Origin: Streptomyces pseudovenezuelae
GTDB taxonomy: Bacteria; Actinomycetota; Actinomycetes; Streptomycetales; Streptomycetaceae
DNA: 64,000 nt
Assembly: GCF_001513955.1 (NCBI RefSeq)
Contig: NZ_KQ948144.1
Span: 254,853 to 318,852 of the forward strand
Direction: 5' to 3'
Made by a program: the position numbers and the translations under genes
Shown here: positions 39,748 to 47,878 of the stretch, in pieces
Numbering within the stretch: position 1 is the first letter of the stretch
Layout: each line of letters starts with the position of its first letter
Notes under the pieces: generated by a model
Told to the model about the DNA's origin: nothing
What the model saw: only the letters and a program-made list of their open reading frames with translations
Database searches by the model: none

Positions 39748-39865
39748 TCAACCAATCGACTGTTCGCGATGACCTTGACGGGATATGTTCCGTGAGGTCG
39801 CTGGCATCCCCAGCCGGGCCGATGTCAGATGCGGCCACTAGCCTGAGCCAGGAGAGGAGGACAGC

Positions 39866-41143
39866 GTGCTGCTGAGGTTCCGCGTCGCGAACGTACGGTC
39901 CCTGCGAGACGAGCAGGAGCTGTCCTTCGTCGCACCTGGCGGCGACCCGGGCGGGTCGGCGAGCCCGGTGGATCTTGCAGGTGGCGGATCACTCTCCGTA
40001 CTCCCACTGATCGGCATCTTCGGGGCCAACGCCTCCGGTAAGTCGAACGTGCTGACCGCGATGACGGACATGCGCAACGCGGTCCTCAATTCGTATGCAC
40101 GCTGGGCCTCTTACGATGGCATCCCGCGCCAGGTTTTCGCCCTCAGTCCCAAGAGTGAGGACGAGCCCTCCTTCTTCGAGGTCGACGTCGTCATCGACTC
40201 GGTCCGCTGGACGTACGGCTTCGAGCTCGGCGCCACCCGTGTCGAGTCCGAATGGCTGTACAGCTATCCGAAGGGTCACCGTCAGGGGTGGCTCGACCGC
40301 GACGCCTCCCGGGCGGACGTCTTCAAATGGCCCGGCAGCCGCGTCAGGGACCGGGCTCAGCTCGTACGGCGTACACGGCCGAACGCCCTGCTGCTCTCCA
40401 CGGCCGGCACGGACAACCACCCGCAGCTCTCTCCGCTCTTCCACTGGTTCCGCCGCAACTTCTGGATGATCAGCCCGGAGGTCGAGCGGGACGAGCGCGC
40501 GCGGTACACCACGAAGGAACTGTCCGGTCCGAGGGCCGCCAGGATCCAGGAGCTGCTGAGGGTCGCCGACCTCGGCATCACCGGAGCGACGGTCGTCCAG
40601 GACAGTCCCGGCCAGGACGCGGTGAAGCTGACGCACCATTCGGCTGCCGGGGACGTCTCCTTCGACTGGCAGGAGGAGTCCTACGGCACCCGGTCCTGGT
40701 ACGCCCTCCTGGGTCCACTGCTCCTCGCCCTCGACGAAGGCGCGGTCCTCCTCGTCGACGAACTCGACGCCAGCCTGCACTCCCGTTTCGCGGCCGAGGT
40801 CGTCCGGCTCTTCCACGACCCGTACGCGAACCCCAAGGGTGCCCAGCTGGTCTTCACGTCGCACGACGCCACGGTGCTCACCACCCCGAGCGGCGAACGG
40901 CTCCTCGACCCGGCGCAGGTGTGGCTGACGGAGAAGGACAAGGGCGGGGCGACCGCGCTGTATCCCCTCACCGATGCGGAGCCGGGTGAGGACGAGGACC
41001 TCACACAGTCCTATCTTGCGGGGGCCTTCGGCGGGGTTCCAGCACTCCTGGAGGGGCAGATCGCGCGGCGGCTCCTGGTGGCGCGCGAGGCCGGCACGTA
41101 CGACGAGACAGGCGAGCGAGCGGACGGGGCGGGGCGCGACTGA
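39866..41143 (+). CDS. RloA-like AAA (AAA_15/OLD-type) ATPase
   Basis: A 425-residue ABC-type AAA ATPase. It begins MLLRFRVANVRSLRDEQELSF, the usual opening of this family, with Walker A GIFGANASGKSN at about residue 50. ALDEGAVLLVDELDASLH is Walker B with D-loop, and TSHDATVL holds the switch His. Start is GTG at 39866 after a strong GGAGG. It is joined to the RloB-like gene by a TGATG overlap. RloA-RloB pairs are known beside type I restriction genes, and related ATPase/Toprim pairs (AbiL, PARIS) act in abortive infection. Role here is inferred to be antiphage. Confidence 0.85.
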   Translation: MLLRFRVANVRSLRDEQELSFVAPGGDPGGSASPVDLAGGGSLSVLPLIGIFGANASGKSNVLTAMTDMRNAVLNSYARWASYDGIPRQVFALSPKSEDEPSFFEVDVVIDSVRWTYGFELGATRVESEWLYSYPKGHRQGWLDRDASRADVFKWPGSRVRDRAQLVRRTRPNALLLSTAGTDNHPQLSPLFHWFRRNFWMISPEVERDERARYTTKELSGPRAARIQELLRVADLGITGATVVQDSPGQDAVKLTHHSAAGDVSFDWQEESYGTRSWYALLGPLLLALDEGAVLLVDELDASLHSRFAAEVVRLFHDPYANPKGAQLVFTSHDATVLTTPSGERLLDPAQVWLTEKDKGGATALYPLTDAEPGEDEDLTQSYLAGAFGGVPALLEGQIARRLLVAREAGTYDETGERADGAGRD

Positions 41144-41823
41144 TGGGGCGGGCGCAAAAGGGCAGGGACTCGTGGGAGCGTCCGGCCCGACGGGGCGGAC
41201 AGCGCAAGCGCCAGGTTTTCATCTTCACCGAGGGCAAGGTGACCGAGCCCTCGTATCTCGACATCCTCAAGGACCAGGGCGTCCCGCTCGCTGACGAGGT
41301 CCCGGTGGAGATGCACATCGCCAACCGCAGGGCCGACAGCGGGCGCAAGCCGCTCGACCTGGTCGAGCAGGCGATCAGGCTGAAGCGTGAAGAGGACCGC
41401 AAGGCGAAGCGGGCCAAGCTGGAGGAGAAGTACCTCCCTCAAGTCTGGTGCCTCTTCGACCACGACAACTACAAGTACGTCCGCGACGCACTGGACCAGG
41501 CGGAGAAGGCGGGCATCGGTGTCGCCTTCTCGCATCCGTGCTTCGAGGTGTGGCGCCTCGCCCACTACAAGCCGGTCAGCGGCTCATTCGCCGGGGTGTG
41601 TGACGGGGCAGCCGGGCGGCTGCCGTTCCCGCGGGGCTCCCAGGATGCCAAGACTCCCAAGGTCGTCCTGCCGCACCAGATCCTGGGGAGCTACAAGACA
41701 GCCCGGAAGAACGCCGAGCGGATGAACGGCCAGCATCCGGCCCATGTGGGCAAGTGGGACAGGGACCCCTACACGGACGTACACGAGTTCGTGGAGAAGG
41801 CGCTGCACATCGACAGCTACTGA
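41143..41823 (+). CDS. RloB-like Toprim-domain protein
   Basis: A 226-residue RloB-family protein. The basic N-terminus leads into FIFTEGKVTEPSYLDIL, the Toprim-like Glu block, and then WCLFDHDNYKYV with the DxD pair; AFSHPCFEVWRLAHY is a further RloB hallmark. These residues suit a metal-dependent nuclease-like site. ATG overlaps the RloA-like stop (TGATG), so the pair is translated together. In AbiL/PARIS-like systems the ATPase restrains a toxic Toprim effector; that mechanism is inferred here. hsdM follows after 96 bp. Confidence 0.83.
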   Translation: MGRAQKGRDSWERPARRGGQRKRQVFIFTEGKVTEPSYLDILKDQGVPLADEVPVEMHIANRRADSGRKPLDLVEQAIRLKREEDRKAKRAKLEEKYLPQVWCLFDHDNYKYVRDALDQAEKAGIGVAFSHPCFEVWRLAHYKPVSGSFAGVCDGAAGRLPFPRGSQDAKTPKVVLPHQILGSYKTARKNAERMNGQHPAHVGKWDRDPYTDVHEFVEKALHIDSY

Positions 41824-41919
41824 CCTTTCTCGGCCATGATCATGCGTTGATTTCGGTATGACCCGAGCGGAGTCATAGGGTCTCTCCGTCATCACAGGTC
41901 GGGTCGTAGGGAGTCGTAC

Positions 41920-44541
41920 GTGGCCAAGCTGACGCTCGCCCAGCTGGAACGGCATCTGTGGGCCGCCGCGGACATTCTGCGCGGCTCGATGGACGCCTCC
42001 GAGTACAAGGACTACATCTTCGGGCTGCTCTTCCTGAAGCGGGCCAACGACGAGTTCGAGGCGGCCAGGGACAGGCTCAGGCAGTACGCGGTCGAGGAGC
42101 TCAAGCTCGCCGACGAAGACCTTCCCGGGTACCTGGAGCAGCCGGGTCCGTACCGCAAGCGCGATGTGCTGTACGTGCCGGAGGACGCTCGCTGGGCCAA
42201 GGTCTCCGCCGCCACCCACAACATCAACGAGATGACCCTGCGTCCCGCCCTCCAGGCGCTTGAGGGGCAGAACAGCAAGCTCAAGGGCCTCTTCGACCAC
42301 CTGGACTTCAACCGCATCGGCGGGTCGGGTGCCGCGTCCGGCGCGGCCAAGCTCGCCGACCAGCGCCTGAAACTCCTCATCGCGCACTTCGGGCGGATCC
42401 GGCTGCGCACGGAGGACTTCGAGTTCCCCGACCTGATCGGTGCCGCGTACGAGTACCTGATCAAGGAGTTCGCGGACTCGGCCGGACGCAAGGGCGGCGA
42501 GTTCTACACCCCGCGCGCCGTGGTCCGCATGATGGTCGAACTCCTCGCTCCCACCGAGAACATGAGGATCTACGACCCGTGCGTCGGCTCGGGCGGCATG
42601 CTGATCCACGCGGCGGAGTACGTGGAGGAGCACGGCGGCGACACGTCGTCGATGTTCTTCGCCGGTCAGGACGCCAACTCCGGCTCCTGGATCATGTCGA
42701 CGATGAACATGGTCCTGCACGGGGTGCGCCGCTTCGACCTGGCCACCGGGGACACGCTCTCGCAGCCGGCGCACGTCCCGGGCTCGGACGAGGACCGGTT
42801 CGACGGGGTGCTCAGCAATCCTCCGTTCTCCCTGGACTACACCCTCGCGGACCTGGCACACCCGGCGGAGCGTGCCAAGTACGGGGCGACGAGCGAGCGC
42901 GGCAAGGCCGACCTGATGTTCCTCCAGCACATGCTGTGGGAGACCAAACGGGAGGGCGCTCGCGGCGGCATGGTGATCACGGTCATGCCGCACGGGGTGC
43001 TGTTCCGGGGTGGCGGTGAGCAGGCCATCCGTAGGGAGCTGCTGGAGAAGGACGCCATCGAGGCGGTCATCGGCCTCGCGCCGAACCTCTTCTACGGGAC
43101 GGGTATCCCGGCTTGCATCTTGGTGCTGCGCCCGCCAGGGCGGAAGGACAGGGACCGGGAGCGGAAGGTGCTGTTCATCAACGCCGACCGTGAGTTCCAC
43201 GCGGAGCGGGCGCAGAACATCCTGCTCCCCGAGCACGCCGAGAAGATCGTCTCGACGTTCCACGCGTATGAGGAGGTACCCGGCTTCTCGCGAATCGTGA
43301 CCCGCGAGGAACTCGCCGCCAACGACGACAACCTCAACATCCGCCGGTACGTGGACAACACGCCGCCGCCCGAGCCGCAGGACGTGCGGGCACACCTGGT
43401 GGGAGGGGTACCGCGCGCGGAGATCGAGGCGAAGAAGCCACTGCTCGACTCGTACGGGATCGGGGTGACCGATCTGTTCGTGGAGCGAGAGCCGGCGGAC
43501 CCGGCGTACGTCGACTTCCGGGACGAGGCGGCGGGCGGCCGTCCCGAGCTGGGCGAGCTGGCCCGACCTCGTGAGGAGGCGCTGCGGGCGGAGTTCGGTA
43601 AGTGGTGGGAGGAGGAGGCCGCCCTGCGATTGGAGGCGGTGGCGGCTACGCCTGAGACTCTCGCTTCCTCCACATCCTCCGAGCGCAAGGCCGCGTTGAT
43701 GGCGGTGCGGGGGCAGTTGATGAAGTCGTTCGGGGAGCGGCTGGGACGGGTCGGGCTGCTGGACCGGTATGCGTTGGCAGGGGCGGTCGCGGGTTGGTGG
43801 TGGGAGGCGAAATACGACCTGCTCGCGCTGTCGGAGAACGGGTTCGGGGGCGTTGTCGACGGTTGGGTCGAGAACGTTGACACGATGCTCTCGCCTGAGC
43901 AGGACGCACGGACGAAGAAGCTGCGGACGAGGACGGCGGCGGAGCGGCGTCAGGCGTACGACCACAAGGTGGTCGCCGCGATCGCTCCACGGTTCCTGGA
44001 GGAGCTGGCGGAGGCGGACGCGCGCAAGGCGGAGGCGGACGCGCGGTTCAAGGAGCTGAGTGCGCGGCTTTCTGGGGGTGGGGAGGAAGCGGAGGCCGAC
44101 GGCGATCAGGTCGATGGTGAGGCCGACTCGGAGGAAGTTGCTCTGAGTGTCGAGGAGTTGGCCGAGCTTACGGCTGAGCTGGCGAGGGTGAAGAAGGCGC
44201 GAACGAAGGCGGGCGCGGACATCAAGCGTCTTGAGGCGGATTTCCACCGGTATCCGTACCCGAGCGACCCGCCGACGCTGGGGGAGGAGCCGCCGCGGTT
44301 GTTCCGGGCGCGGGCGGAGCTGGACGCGGAGGGGGAGCGCCGGGTGGTACTCGACCTGCTGCGGGGCGACCTGGCGGCGAAGCTGGGCGGGCATGTGGTG
44401 CGGTGGCAGCGGGAACTGGCGGCCTCTTACGAGACGTGGGAGCAGAAGTACGCCGTCTCGTTGAGGGAGATTCGGGCGGCGAGGGAAGCAGCGGCAGAGA
44501 AGCTGGACAGTCTCCTTGAAGGGATGGGGCTGAGTGTCTAG
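41920..44541 (+). CDS. hsdM: Type I restriction-modification DNA methyltransferase HsdM
   Basis: An 873-residue N6-adenine methyltransferase subunit. The N-terminal helical domain is [36 protein letters not shown] (read in parts); GGEFYTPR and [10 protein letters not shown] are the AdoMet motif I region and LSNPPFSLD the catalytic motif IV. The first about 520 residues are a complete HsdM. The remaining about 350 residues are an extra charged, coiled-coil-rich extension ([35 protein letters not shown]), making the protein much longer than usual. GTG at 41920 follows GGGAG. hsdS overlaps its end by 8 bases. Confidence 0.95.
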   Translation: MAKLTLAQLERHLWAAADILRGSMDASEYKDYIFGLLFLKRANDEFEAARDRLRQYAVEELKLADEDLPGYLEQPGPYRKRDVLYVPEDARWAKVSAATHNINEMTLRPALQALEGQNSKLKGLFDHLDFNRIGGSGAASGAAKLADQRLKLLIAHFGRIRLRTEDFEFPDLIGAAYEYLIKEFADSAGRKGGEFYTPRAVVRMMVELLAPTENMRIYDPCVGSGGMLIHAAEYVEEHGGDTSSMFFAGQDANSGSWIMSTMNMVLHGVRRFDLATGDTLSQPAHVPGSDEDRFDGVLSNPPFSLDYTLADLAHPAERAKYGATSERGKADLMFLQHMLWETKREGARGGMVITVMPHGVLFRGGGEQAIRRELLEKDAIEAVIGLAPNLFYGTGIPACILVLRPPGRKDRDRERKVLFINADREFHAERAQNILLPEHAEKIVSTFHAYEEVPGFSRIVTREELAANDDNLNIRRYVDNTPPPEPQDVRAHLVGGVPRAEIEAKKPLLDSYGIGVTDLFVEREPADPAYVDFRDEAAGGRPELGELARPREEALRAEFGKWWEEEAALRLEAVAATPETLASSTSSERKAALMAVRGQLMKSFGERLGRVGLLDRYALAGAVAGWWWEAKYDLLALSENGFGGVVDGWVENVDTMLSPEQDARTKKLRTRTAAERRQAYDHKVVAAIAPRFLEELAEADARKAEADARFKELSARLSGGGEEAEADGDQVDGEADSEEVALSVEELAELTAELARVKKARTKAGADIKRLEADFHRYPYPSDPPTLGEEPPRLFRARAELDAEGERRVVLDLLRGDLAAKLGGHVVRWQRELAASYETWEQKYAVSLREIRAAREAAAEKLDSLLEGMGLSV

Positions 44542-45742
44542 CGGAGAAGGGCCGTGGCCCCTCGAATCTCTGGGAAACCTTTGCCGAGTTAGTTCTGGAA
44601 CGACTCCTAGCAGGGCGGCCGGTGCTCGTTACTTCACCCATCAAGGTATCCCATGGGTGAAGACTCTGGATCTCAATGAAGGATCACTTCATGCGACTGA
44701 TGAATCGCTGACTGATATTGCTGTCGCCGAGACGGGGGCACGTATCTACCCGGCGAAGGCGGTGCTTCTCGCTATGTACGGCGGTTGGGAGCAAATCGGT
44801 CGCACGGCAATACTCGCAGTGCCGGCAGCAGTCAATCAGGCGATCTCGGTCTTGGAGGTCGGTCCGCAACTGGAACCGCGCTACCTATTGGTTGCATTGC
44901 AGCACGGTAGGTCGCGGTGGAGCCGCTATGCAGCGAGCACCCGCAAGGATCCGAACATTACCAAGTCGGACGTGTTGGCATTCGAAGTCCCAGTTCCATC
45001 GCTGCCAGTGCAGCGGCAGGTTGTTAAGGTGCTCGACAGTTTCACTAAGCTGGAGCGGGGCATCGAGGCGTCGATTGCTAAATTTGAGGCGTTGCGCTCC
45101 GGTTTGATGGAGGAGCTTGCTGAACTGGAGTGCGGGCAGTTCGGTGAGGTTCTCAAGCAGGGGCCCCAGAACGGGATCTACAAGCCCGCAAGCTCGTACG
45201 GCCTGCAAGGTACCCCCATCGTGCGCATCGATAGTTTCTCCAGGGGAAGGTCGGACCTTACCCGAGGCCTATTGCGGGTCGCCGTGAGTGGTGGCGAGAT
45301 TGCGCGGTATGGGCTGGAGGTGGGGGATATCGTAATCAATCGCGTGAACACGCCCGACCTCGTTGGTAAAGCGACATCGGTACGTCGCTTGATTGAGCCC
45401 ACGATCTTTGAGTCGAACATGATGCGCTGCAAACTGCATCATTCCGCCGCCGACCCTGGTTTTACGGAGACTTGGTTGGGGAGCTCGACGGTTAAGCGGT
45501 ACTTTCTGCAGCGCGCCAAGAGTGCCATCTCTCAGGCCAGTATTAATGGCGATGACGTGCGCGACTGTCCATTCCCAAAAATGGATGTGCCGGGGCAGCT
45601 GGCCTTTCTTAAGAGGCTTGATGCGGTGGAGGGGCAGCGTATGGCGGAAGTCGTGGAGCTTGCGAAATTGCGCCAGCTCAAGCAGGGATTGGTGGGCGAC
45701 CTGCTGGCGGGGCGGGTTGCAGTATCTGTTGTGGCGGCCTGA
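44534..45742 (+). CDS. hsdS: Type I restriction specificity subunit HsdS
   Basis: A 402-residue target-recognition subunit with two TRD halves. TRD1 starts [21 protein letters not shown] and ends in the conserved helix [28 protein letters not shown]2 covers about 200-360 and ends with [25 protein letters not shown] at 44534 overlaps the hsdM stop. Base and codon use are far less GC-rich than in neighbouring genes (many A/T third positions), typical of rapidly exchanged hsdS modules. The recognition sequence cannot be read from the protein. Confidence 0.93.
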   Translation: MSSGEGPWPLESLGNLCRVSSGTTPSRAAGARYFTHQGIPWVKTLDLNEGSLHATDESLTDIAVAETGARIYPAKAVLLAMYGGWEQIGRTAILAVPAAVNQAISVLEVGPQLEPRYLLVALQHGRSRWSRYAASTRKDPNITKSDVLAFEVPVPSLPVQRQVVKVLDSFTKLERGIEASIAKFEALRSGLMEELAELECGQFGEVLKQGPQNGIYKPASSYGLQGTPIVRIDSFSRGRSDLTRGLLRVAVSGGEIARYGLEVGDIVINRVNTPDLVGKATSVRRLIEPTIFESNMMRCKLHHSAADPGFTETWLGSSTVKRYFLQRAKSAISQASINGDDVRDCPFPKMDVPGQLAFLKRLDAVEGQRMAEVVELAKLRQLKQGLVGDLLAGRVAVSVVAA

Positions 45743-45756
45743 GCGAACGACGGCCG

Positions 45757-45778
45757 GCCCTCGCTGTGGGGCGAGGGC
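45757..45778. terminator. Terminator after hsdS
   Basis: GCCCTCGC-TGTGGG-GCGAGGGC, 8-bp perfect stem, between the convergent hsdS and DUF397 genes. Confidence 0.75.
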
Positions 45779-45802
45779 TGAACGAATAGTCGTGGGGAGT
45801 GA

Positions 45803-46024
45803 TCAGGCGGGAAAGTTTTCGCCCTTGACCGCTGCGACGAACGCCGTCCACCCAGCTGATGGAAAGACCAGGGCGGGCCCCTCGGGAATCTTGGAATCGC
45901 GGACCGGGACGCCCATGGGGTGGTTGTCCAGGACCTCCAGGCAACTGCCGCCCTCGCTGCCGCTGTAGGAGGACTTCCGCCAGCCGGTCAGTGCGGCAGC
46001 GTTCGAGATGATCGGTTCAGTCAT
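45803..46024 (-). CDS. DUF397 small protein
   Basis: A 73-residue DUF397 protein with the family hallmarks GWRKSSYSGSEGGSCLEV, VPVRDSK and FPSAGWTAFVAAVKGENF. Known biology: these are partners of adjacent XRE/DUF5753 regulators in streptomycetes (WhiJ/BldB-linked groups). Its ATG overlaps the upstream regulator's stop by 8 bases, so the two are coupled. Confidence 0.93.
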   Translation of the reverse strand: MTEPIISNAAALTGWRKSSYSGSEGGSCLEVLDNHPMGVPVRDSKIPEGPALVFPSAGWTAFVAAVKGENFPA

Positions 46025-46811
46025 GACGTCCGTAATCCTTTGCTGTCGCCCTCAGCAGGGCCAGTGACTCCTTGAATGGCAGAGCGTCGCTCAGTGCGAG
46101 ATCGTAACGGCCTTGCAGTTCCTGAACCATGGCTGGGGAGTCATGCACCTTCCCCATGCGGACCCCCTCGCTGTATGCCACCGGCGGCTGATCGTCGAAC
46201 CACATCAGCGTCAGCATGCTCTCCAGCAAGGGGTGGAACCCCAAGGAGCGCGGTAGCACGTGCACGCGGACCCGTCTTGACTCTGCCAGCCTGACGATGT
46301 GTGTGATCTGCTCGGCCATGACCTCTGGGCCGCCGATCGGCCGGTCCACGACGCTCTGGTCCAGAAGCGCCCACACTACTGGTGTCACGGGGTCCTCAAG
46401 GATTTTCGCCCGCTCCAGGCGTGTGACAACGAGCCTGTCACATTCCTCTTCACCCAGTGGAGGGTAAGAGGGGCCCAGGACCGCACGTGCGTACCTTTCC
46501 GTCTGGAGGATGCCCGGCACAAAGGAGAGGGCGAACTCCCGAATCTCGACGGCCTGTTGTTCGAGTGCGTGGGCCGCTTCGAAGTGCTTCGCCACCACGC
46601 TGTCGTCGTCTGGCAGGAAGCTGCTGAGCACATCGCCCGTGTTCAGCGCCCTGTCGAGGCGTCTCGCGTCCTCCTTGGACGGGTTGCGTCGGCCCGCCTC
46701 GATGTGCGCGATGTGCGAACGCGTCATGACAGCGGCCGTCGCCAGCTCCTGCTGCGTCAGCCCGGCCGCCTCGCGCTGAGTCTTCAACCACTCCCCATAG
46801 ATGTTGCTCAT
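46017..46811 (-). CDS. XRE-family regulator with DUF5753 domain
   Basis: A 264-residue regulator. The Xre helix-turn-helix occupies residues 1-65 (WLKTQREAAGLTQQELATAAVMTRSHIAHIEAGRRNPS in parts), and the rest is a DUF5753 domain (QTERYARAVL, VVWALLDQSVVDRPIGG, VHVLPRSLGFHPLLESMLTLMWF). ATG at 46809-46811 follows GGGAG by 6 bases, better than the TTG two codons earlier. It pairs with the DUF397 gene downstream and is divergent from two small coupled genes, inside the restriction locus. It may control those genes or the restriction genes (inference). Confidence 0.93.
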   Translation of the reverse strand: MSNIYGEWLKTQREAAGLTQQELATAAVMTRSHIAHIEAGRRNPSKEDARRLDRALNTGDVLSSFLPDDDSVVAKHFEAAHALEQQAVEIREFALSFVPGILQTERYARAVLGPSYPPLGEEECDRLVVTRLERAKILEDPVTPVVWALLDQSVVDRPIGGPEVMAEQITHIVRLAESRRVRVHVLPRSLGFHPLLESMLTLMWFDDQPPVAYSEGVRMGKVHDSPAMVQELQGRYDLALSDALPFKESLALLRATAKDYGRHD

Positions 46812-46906
46812 CGTCAACTCCCGTGTGACAGATGCGTTGTCACATCCAGCCCTCTGGCGAGCCTAGTCCGACCCATCTCACTCTGTGAGTGGATCGCTAC
46901 ACAGCG

Positions 46907-47368
46907 ATGTCCATGCATGTCGACCTGCCCTCGGGCACGGAAGACCCCCGCGACCGCTACCGACGGCCCGGGGGCATGGCCCTCAACCGCAACGGAGTTG
47001 AAGACGTGTTGAACCTTATTGCCTGCCTCCTTGAGCCGCTGCTGCGGTTCCTGTTGCCCGCCTCCGGGTGCCACCGGCACCAGAACCGGCACCGTGCCGG
47101 GGGGAGGGTGCGGCCCACCCCCGCACCGGGAGCCGCCGCCCCCGACCGCCCCCTCTCCCCGCACGAAGCCCTCATCCGTGGCGAGGACTCCCCACTCGTC
47201 CGCCCCTACCTCCTCACCCACGAACAGCGTGGGCAGGCCAGGCGGCAGCGTGCCCGTCGTCGAACCCTCTGGCTCGCTGTGCATGGCATCGACGTGGGGC
47301 CACGGCGCATCCACGGTGTCGAGGTCGGCTCACGCCGGACCCGGGGCAACGAGGTGGCCGCCGCATGA
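46907..47368 (+). CDS. Small hypothetical protein, first of a coupled pair
   Basis: About 153 residues. The segment MALNRNGVEDVLNLIACLLEPLLRFLLPASG is an unusual hydrophobic-amphipathic helix; the flanks are Arg/Pro-rich and basic, and the end ELNRRRTL-like region is Arg-dense. The start is uncertain (GTG 46889, ATG 46907 or ATG 46913; no clear Shine-Dalgarno). It overlaps the next gene by ATGA. This type of gene pair is common beside XRE/DUF397 regulators in Streptomyces (general knowledge); no function is known to me. Confidence 0.55.
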   Translation: MSMHVDLPSGTEDPRDRYRRPGGMALNRNGVEDVLNLIACLLEPLLRFLLPASGCHRHQNRHRAGGRVRPTPAPGAAAPDRPLSPHEALIRGEDSPLVRPYLLTHEQRGQARRQRARRRTLWLAVHGIDVGPRRIHGVEVGSRRTRGNEVAAA

Positions 47369-47718
47369 TCTACAAGAGCCACGACGCCGCCTCCACAGCC
47401 ACGCGCCCCCGCCTCCTCCCGTGGTCCAACCCCGACGGCAACCCCTGCTACCTCGTAGCCGACGCCTCCGGCACCGGTCCTCTCTCCCGTGTCGCCGACA
47501 ATGTCGAGGCCGTCCAGCTCGGCATGGCCGGCGACCTTCTCGACCATGCCGCCGACCTCCTAGCCGACATCAAGGCCACAGCGCCTCAACTCCGTTTTCT
47601 CGCAGCCCGATTGACCGAATCTCTGCACGACGTGCACCGCATCGCTCGCAGCCGGGGCGCCCGCCTCCCTGTCCCGGACGATGACGACGAAGCTCGTGAG
47701 GAGGGCCCCGGCACCTGA
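47365..47718 (+). CDS. Small hypothetical protein, second of a coupled pair
   Basis: A 117-residue soluble protein. It starts [20 protein letters not shown], has a compact beta-like section (GNPCYLVADASGTGPLSRVADNVEAVQ) and then a long helix (AGDLLDHAADLLADIKATAPQLRFLAARLTESLHDV read in parts), ending in an acidic tail. Translation is coupled to the previous gene (ATGA). No named family recognised. A large inverted repeat follows it. Confidence 0.65.
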   Translation: MIYKSHDAASTATRPRLLPWSNPDGNPCYLVADASGTGPLSRVADNVEAVQLGMAGDLLDHAADLLADIKATAPQLRFLAARLTESLHDVHRIARSRGARLPVPDDDDEAREEGPGT

Positions 47719-47735
47719 CCCACCCGCCTCCGCCG

Positions 47736-47780
47736 ATCATGCGGACGTACCGGCATAAAGCCCCCCTACGTCCGCACGAT
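47736..47780. terminator. Long inverted repeat before hsdR
   Basis: Two 14-base arms (47736-47749 and 47767-47780) with one mismatch, core TGCGGACGTA/TACGTCCGCA, around a 17-base loop. It ends the small-gene pair and lies about 100 bp before hsdR. It could instead be a regulator site because the loop is large. Confidence 0.6.
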
Positions 47781-47878
47781 CTGCCACGTACTCCCCTGCA
47801 TCCCTTTCCCTCAGCCCACCCCCTCGGCACAGAATGGATCTCCGGGGAACGGCGGGACGTACGGAGAGGTGCGGGGCT

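Noticed and set aside
39866..41823. Naming the pair PARIS
   Set aside because: The second protein fits RloB blocks (TEGKVTEPS, DHD) rather than the DUF4435 protein of PARIS; an RloAB/AbiL-like label is safer.
41584..44394. Long minus-strand frame opposite hsdM
   Set aside because: Shadow of the hsdM gene, which has clear methyltransferase motifs; the antisense product is Arg/Leu/Val-rich without motifs.
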